Shown: in pieces, positions 59,322-64,000 of the stretch
Position numbering within the stretch: position 1 is the first letter of the stretch
How the letters are laid out: each line of letters starts with the position of its first letter
Assembly: GCF_964204645.1 (NCBI RefSeq)
Contig: NC_134029.1
Coordinates: forward strand, 22,710,450 to 22,774,449
DNA from: Tubulanus polymorphus
Taxonomy: Eukaryota > Nemertea > Palaeonemertea > Tubulaniformes > Tubulanidae
Direction: 5' to 3'
Length of the DNA: 64,000 nt
Notes under the pieces: model-generated
What the model was told of the DNA's origin: nothing
The model's database searches: none
What the model saw: only the letters and a program-made list of their open reading frames with translations
Made by a program: the position numbers and the translations under genes

Positions 59322-59330
59322 TGTCCGACC
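59322..59330. other. Target-site duplication, right copy
   Basis: TGTCCGACC, identical to 46973-46981. Confidence 0.93.
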
Positions 59331-59500
59331 TGAAAAAGAGAGAAAGTAGATCGACGAGGTGGGCGGTGAACAGGGTCTGAGAAATAGTTCAAAATTTCAC
59401 AGCAATAACAGCTATATTTCGTTTATACTTCTTATTCCAAGCATATTCTATTTGTGAGATAGGAAATTTATGGACATTCCAATTATATTTTATATACATG
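59331..59500 (-). promoter_or_regulatory. RPL4: Displaced RPL4 start site and promoter
   Basis: Read on the minus strand, the bases next to the duplication are CTTTCTCTCTTTTTCAG, a pyrimidine tract like the 5' TOP initiators of animal ribosomal protein genes. Removing the element and one target copy would give a leader of about 60-70 nt to the RPL4 ATG. No TATA box is seen. The tract also resembles a splice acceptor, so a leader intron cannot be ruled out. Confidence 0.6.
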
Positions 59501-59860
59501 AGATAAGAACTTAACATGCCAATTATCTTTCCAATTAGCGTAGGGATATATTAATTGAAGAGGGCAGCACCAGCTGGGAATATAAGGACTTACTATCATT
59601 AACTGGCGGGCCGCTACAACGGGTCCACCGGAATGTTACTCCTAAGACTGCATGAAAATCCTTTTATATGAATGAAGACGAAATATAAGTCCATATATAG
59701 TCTATATAAAATTTATTTTATTGAAAATATATAAATTATCTTCTATTGTTCTTAGTTTACTGGACGGACAAAGTCTAGGTGCTGCACCAGGCTCGTAGTC
59801 AGGCTTCATTGGCAGTTCCATGAGATGCAACAGTTGGCAGATTACTCATCCAAAAATCAA

Positions 59861-62849
59861 TTACTTTGATCCTGCTACTGGCTTGCTCCGACTAACTATC
59901 GATGAAAACCTTGGCCGGTCAGACAGAGGAGCTTTTGATGACATTCTATCTTTCGCCGCAAGATTAGGGTTACTGATAAAAAAACAAGACAGATATTTCA
60001 AAGTTAAAATCAGTCCATCATTTACAGTAGTATCTCAGTGAATTAGTCGAATATCTGATGAGAAATATACATACGCCAATAAGACATCAATGTTTGCCTG
60101 GGTCTCTTTAGTTTTCTTATGATTACTACCATACATCATGGTTTGAATAGAGAGACACTGGAAAGAATTTAAGATGACAATGATTTCAGAGTTAAATATA
60201 CGAGGCAGGTTTCGATTCAAGGAATTCCTGTTTAGGAATACTGATTCCGTATCACAAACTCTCTACCATAAAGAGATATTAGGTTTACAGATTACGCTAT
60301 GCCAGAATAAGTAAGAGCATATTCTGGTTGAAACTAACACGCTGGATGAGAAATCCAGAATCTGTAGAGACCAATCAAAACCTGCCATAATGACGTACGT
60401 GTACTTATTTGACTCCTTACAATTATTCATCATTACCTTCCTGAAAGCCTTTAAAGCTAGTTCCATATTTCCGTTCGAAAGATGAATGGACGCGATTAGT
60501 TTATTTGTATCGGCAGTCTCGTCTGAAAATTCTCCAAATACTTCTTGTTTTGCTGGTATAGTCGATTTCAACAATGATATCGAATCCTAAAGAAACAAGC
60601 ATCGTCATCATTACTGGAGCATTTTCCATATCAATTCACCTTTAACGAAAAATCTCTTAAAATATTACCGTTTTTCTATCCGTCCTGATCATAAGTTTTG
60701 CCAGTTCATCGTGAATTCCAATTGTTTTTTCGTGATTCGGTCCGTAATGCAGTTGATACATAGCCAAACATTCGTTCAAATAACTTTCAGCAGAGGCTGT
60801 AACACAATGTTTAAAAACCTCAGGCTAGAGCCAGTTTTATAGACAGTATTGGGTCTAACTAAATCATTGTCAATTGAGTTAAAATATTTAACAGGGTGAG
60901 ATTAACACCCTTCTATAAAATAGGTTTCATATGGGAATCAGTGAAGAACTCATTATATCTTAATACTAACCTTCTCCATGGGGATCAGCTGTGTTCGAAT
61001 AAGCCGATGCTAAGGCTTTAGCTGTTGATGCTAGTTCTACACTATTAGTCTTGTAACTGTAATAAATAAACGCATATGGAATAAGACTTGAACATTGAAG
61101 AAAGTACGGGTAACTCTATGGTTGTACTTACTGAGCAGACGCAATTGAATGACCTTGTAGATACATTTCAATCGCATGTTCCTGGTTGGCATGTTTTCCT
61201 TTAGATTGTTCTACGTAAAAATATGTGTTAAAGAAAACCAAGAGAGTCGCCGTCATTAAAAGTGTAAATTTATCAAATCTATAGATAAAAGGATATTTGT
61301 CCCATTCCTTGGTAAATCGGTATCAGATCGAGACTATCGGCTCCTTTAGATTTAGTGATTAAATCTTTCGCGTGTTCGTAGTAAGTCATAGCTCCAGCTT
61401 GTTTCTGCTGTCGCAAATTCACTCTAAATGGAAAAATGGAATATGGCAGATGTTACATGATGATCAGTCATGTTTACCGGCGTCTGTAAATTTCGAGAAT
61501 GAAACAAACTTTGCTAGAGCGATGGCAATTTTGATATCCCACACGCGAGAATCTTCAACTGAGACAGATGGAGATTTTAATCTTTGTTTGGAGATTGAAT
61601 CGGCTTTCAGGAATGCTTGTTCGGCTTCATTTTGCGTACAGAGAAATAAAATTAAGGATACTGACATCTAATAACTATAATCTGGATGAGTCTAATGTTA
61701 CTCAGTCGATGGAAAGTTTTCAACCGATTAAAAGGATATTTTTTCAACACCGAACAAGATCGTCCCATTGTGTAATATATGTCCATAAAAGTCGATAACA
61801 TGGCAGCTTTATCAGAATCCGATTGTGATGTATGCAGACCTGACATCATTATATTCTTGGCTGTCTCAGCGTGTTGGTATGCCTGTGGGGCATAACCTAA
61901 GATAAAGAAATGTTTATAGAGTAAAATAAGGCAGGATTACCGGGTATCTGGTATGACGGGTAATGCCGGAACAAGGCAAGCATCGGACCGACCACAGATA
62001 GATTTCCAAGCTGGGGTCCCCCGCAGAAATTCATTTTAAAAATTCTATGAATTCTGACTGCTTCTAGATTCGGTATCCTCTCACTAGTCACTAGTGTACT
62101 ACAGTCACGCGTGCAACAAGACGTATCTGTCAGTTTACGGCTGAAGGTCGAAAGTATAATCAATTTTTGCCCCAGTGGTTCCGACACCCCTGTACGAGGA
62201 GGAAAGGACTTTTCCATAACGGTGCAAACCTTTCAAATCAAAGTATCCTTGCGCTAAATTGCTGTAAGCCTGAGCATGTTTCCAATGTTTATCACCGTAC
62301 ACAATACGTGTTAGCGCTACGCATCGAGTTAACTGACGAATTGCTTCATCATTCTGAAATAAAGCGACAACAATATAAAAATAGTCCAGATCACATTCAT
62401 CAAAACTGTCAAGTTTCTTTCTTTTTTTTCTATTTACCTTTTCATTGTTTGTCAACTCTTTAACATCTCTTTCTGCTAATTTCAGTAGTTTTTCTGGTGG
62501 TGTCATGTCGATATGCCGCAGGCCGTTTCTCTTCTTCTTCTTTTTAGTCGTTTTAATTTTTTTCTTAGTTTTCGGGGCTCGATTCTCCTCATCGCTGATC
62601 TCGTTGTTTTCTGAGTTTTCATTTTCATTTAAATCCTCCTCGATTTCATCTTCTTCTTCCTCAAATTCATCAGAGCTGAAATACACGATTTGATTTGTAG
62701 CATTATTATTGGGCACCACTAACTAACAACAACCATTATCATCAAGTTCAAGTTCATATTCTTCCCGGATAGAATCAAACAAATATCATTACTCACTAAT
62801 CACCCCCATATCCTGGGACATCAACTATTGATAAAGCAGGGTCGTCCAT
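59861..62849 (-). CDS. TTC23: TTC23-type tetratricopeptide-repeat protein
   Basis: Twelve coding exons: 62797-62849 (ATG), 62438-62675, 62230-62353, 61740-61896, 61478-61635, 61297-61421, 61132-61214, 60971-61056, 60669-60796, 60437-60586, 60075-60157 and 59861-59972; 1497 bp, 498 residues (human TTC23 447). TTC23 localises to the ciliary EvC zone and supports Hedgehog signalling in mammals. Signatures: AIRQLTRCVALTRIVYGDKH then WKHAQAYSNLAQGYFDLKG, YYTMGRS, QNEAEQAFLKADSISK, YLNECLAMYQLHYGPNHEKT, EVFGEFSDETADTNKLIAS, CLSIQTMMYG. The N-terminus adds an acidic then Lys-rich segment (about residues 18-75) absent from human TTC23. Introns 61636-61739 and 61215-61296 have AT-AC borders and U12-type signals; the others are GT-AG. 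TTC23L is a related alternative. Minus-strand poly(A) signal about 59710. Confidence 0.93.
61215..61296 (-). other. TTC23: Second AT-AC (U12-type) intron in TTC23
   Basis: Begins ATATCCTTTT and ends TTTTTAC on the minus strand, with TTCTTTAAC as branch-site candidate 12 bases before the end. It joins IYQGMGQ to VEQSKGKH in phase 0 as family alignment requires. Confidence 0.87.
61636..61739 (-). other. TTC23: AT-AC (U12-type) intron in TTC23
   Basis: On the minus strand the intron begins ATATCCTTTT, the U12 donor consensus, has TATCCTTAAT as branch-site candidate and ends CTCTGTAC about 17 bases later. Only this splice keeps the TTC23 frame across VLKK and QNEAEQAF. Confidence 0.88.
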
Positions 62850-63588
62850 CTTCACGGCTTGACAATGGTATCAATAAACTTAACTTTGAATTTGTATTTG
62901 TTGAACGTTCTTCGACACTAACACTCGTTTTTGAGAATAATCGCCTAAAATTTGAGTTTTTATTTAGTACCAATAATTATGCAAGTGCCGGCACTTATAC
63001 TAAAGCATACGAAATTACAACCATTATAGCTAAGGAAAAGAGGTAAAAAGAAACAATATTTACCAAGCTGACAAGTCGTAACTAGGAAGTAACTTGTTGG
63101 GGAATTCCACACTTTACTTCCGGGTTCCGGTGCCTTATTAAACCTTGGTGCCCTATTGAACCTTGGAGTGTCAAATGATTACCCCAAGATTGAACTGACT
63201 TTTTACGAGATTCGCCAACTGCATAAGAACATTTGATTTACCGGTCTGCTTTATTCATTTAATTCATTGTTTTAATGTTTAATCTTAGGCCTAACTTTAG
63301 GGATGTCATTGTAAAATCTGTTTTTAACTCCGGTGTCGACATAGAGGGGTTCATTTTTCAGTATCCTGCTGCTGTCTGGTGACAGCTGGTGTAGAACATA
63401 AATAGATCATTATAATTCAATATTGATTCTCTATGTACTAGGGTACAAGTACTGTCTGCTGTGTAAGGTCTCTTGTTCTGGTCTATTGGCATTTATAACA
63501 GTAGGCCTAACGGCTAAAATAAATGGTTTGTGAAATTTTCTTACACCCTTTTTTAACTTGCAGCTTTCGGACTATTCATTGATCAAGA
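62850..63588. promoter_or_regulatory. Divergent TTC23 / MAT2B interval
   Basis: The two genes start back to back. Contains a short tandem repeat near 63135 (units of CTTATTAAACCTTGGTGC type) and a MAT2B leader acceptor TTGCAG ending at 63563. No TATA box is clear. Confidence 0.5.
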
Positions 63589-63961
63589 ATGGCAACAAAA
63601 AAAGTTCTCATCACTGGAGCGTCAGGACTGCTAGGACGGGCACTATTTGAAGTTTTTTCGGCTTGTCCTCAATGGGAGGTGCTGGGATTAGCATTTCGAC
63701 GAACGAAAGGAAATTTGAGAAAAGTTGATCTCACTGATCGCGATGAAGTATCATCGGTCATAAATAGCTTTAAGGTAATCAACGTTTCTTGAAAACCCGA
63801 GTAAATTTTAAATTCATAAACTGAATTTGAATCTTTATATTTGTAGCCAGACATCGTGATACACAGCGCGGCTGAGCGAAATGTTGATAAGATTGAAAAT
63901 GAGCCCGTCGGAACAAAGGCATTGAACATTACAGCAACTCAAGTTATATGTGAAGAATCCA
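63589..63961 (+). CDS. MAT2B: MAT2B, methionine adenosyltransferase beta subunit (partial)
   Basis: First two coding exons, 63589-63774 and 63847-63961; the gene runs off the right edge. The product is an extended short-chain-dehydrogenase-fold regulatory subunit of MAT II, binding NADP(H) and tuning S-adenosylmethionine synthesis. Signatures: KVLITGASGLLGRALFE (Rossmann TGxxGxxG), GLAFRRT, PDIVIHSAAERNVDKIENEP, the last matching VIVHCAAERRPDVVENQP of vertebrates. The start lies just before the Rossmann strand, like the shorter vertebrate isoform. A leader exon is implied by an acceptor at 63563. Confidence 0.92.
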
Positions 63962-64000
63962 GTAAGTAAATAGCAACATTGTCATCGCAGAATTTGTTGA

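Noticed and set aside
59820-60041. Plus-strand open frame overlapping the TTC23 3' end
   Set aside because: It is antisense to TTC23 exon 12 (59861-59972), which continues the family alignment with a proper splice acceptor; the plus frame has no splice context or known family.
60035-60157. TTC23 ending at a stop in exon 11 (60035)
   Set aside because: A GTATGT donor at 60074 joins in phase to exon 12, whose product NPNLAAKDRM matches the family C-terminus better than the read-through tail.

Overview
The window is nuclear DNA from a bilaterian animal, most likely a marine invertebrate. It is AT-rich, its genes have short GT-AG introns, and the coding exons match animal families (RASA1, TMEM184C, UBE3A, ANAPC11, SKOR, CKS1, RPL4, TTC23, MAT2B). 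All gene models were assembled by hand from reading frames plus splice signals. The species cannot be named from this; a lophotrochozoan is a guess.

Layout: RASA1 (-, 5' part only, 631-3947) and TMEM184C (+, 4368-6707) are divergent. From 6.7 to 22.8 kb there is no convincing protein gene. This stretch holds hAT-like and other repeats, two copies of a dispersed repeat (about 10.5-11.5 and 21.1-22.0 kb), and a striking tandem array at 13.68-17.3 kb in which a unit containing its own 60-80 bp intron is repeated about nine times. UBE3A (-, 23643-29991, 12 coding-exon-level pieces resolved as 11 exons, 942 aa) and ANAPC11 (+, 30347-30990) form a second divergent pair. A gene-poor 7.5 kb stretch leads to a TATA-box SKOR/Fussel corepressor gene (+, 39050-41485) and CKS1 (+, 41945-42883).

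The most notable object is a 12,340-bp Mutator-like element (46982-59321). It has 44-bp terminal inverted repeats differing at one position and a perfect 9-bp target duplication, TGTCCGACC. It sits in the apparent 5' UTR of ribosomal protein gene RPL4 (-, 44202-46932): about 40 bp of leader and the start codon lie on one side, and the pyrimidine-rich presumptive start site (5' TOP-like) lies 12 kb away on the other. The element carries one multi-exon + strand gene whose predicted product combines an SGNH-hydrolase-like domain, a C2H2 finger, a Ulp1-like cysteine protease, a GATA-type zinc finger, a Mutator-type transposase core, a SWIM finger and a PHD finger. The gene is broken by a one-base shift in a G tract. 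The element also holds a 249-bp-arm hairpin, a higher-order minisatellite and a nested hAT-like MITE.

Beyond the element, TTC23 (-, 59861-62849) contains two AT-AC introns with U12-type signals, and the window ends in the first two exons of MAT2B (+, 63589 onward). The genes are ordinary housekeeping and developmental genes and do not form one pathway; the two divergent pairs probably share promoters.
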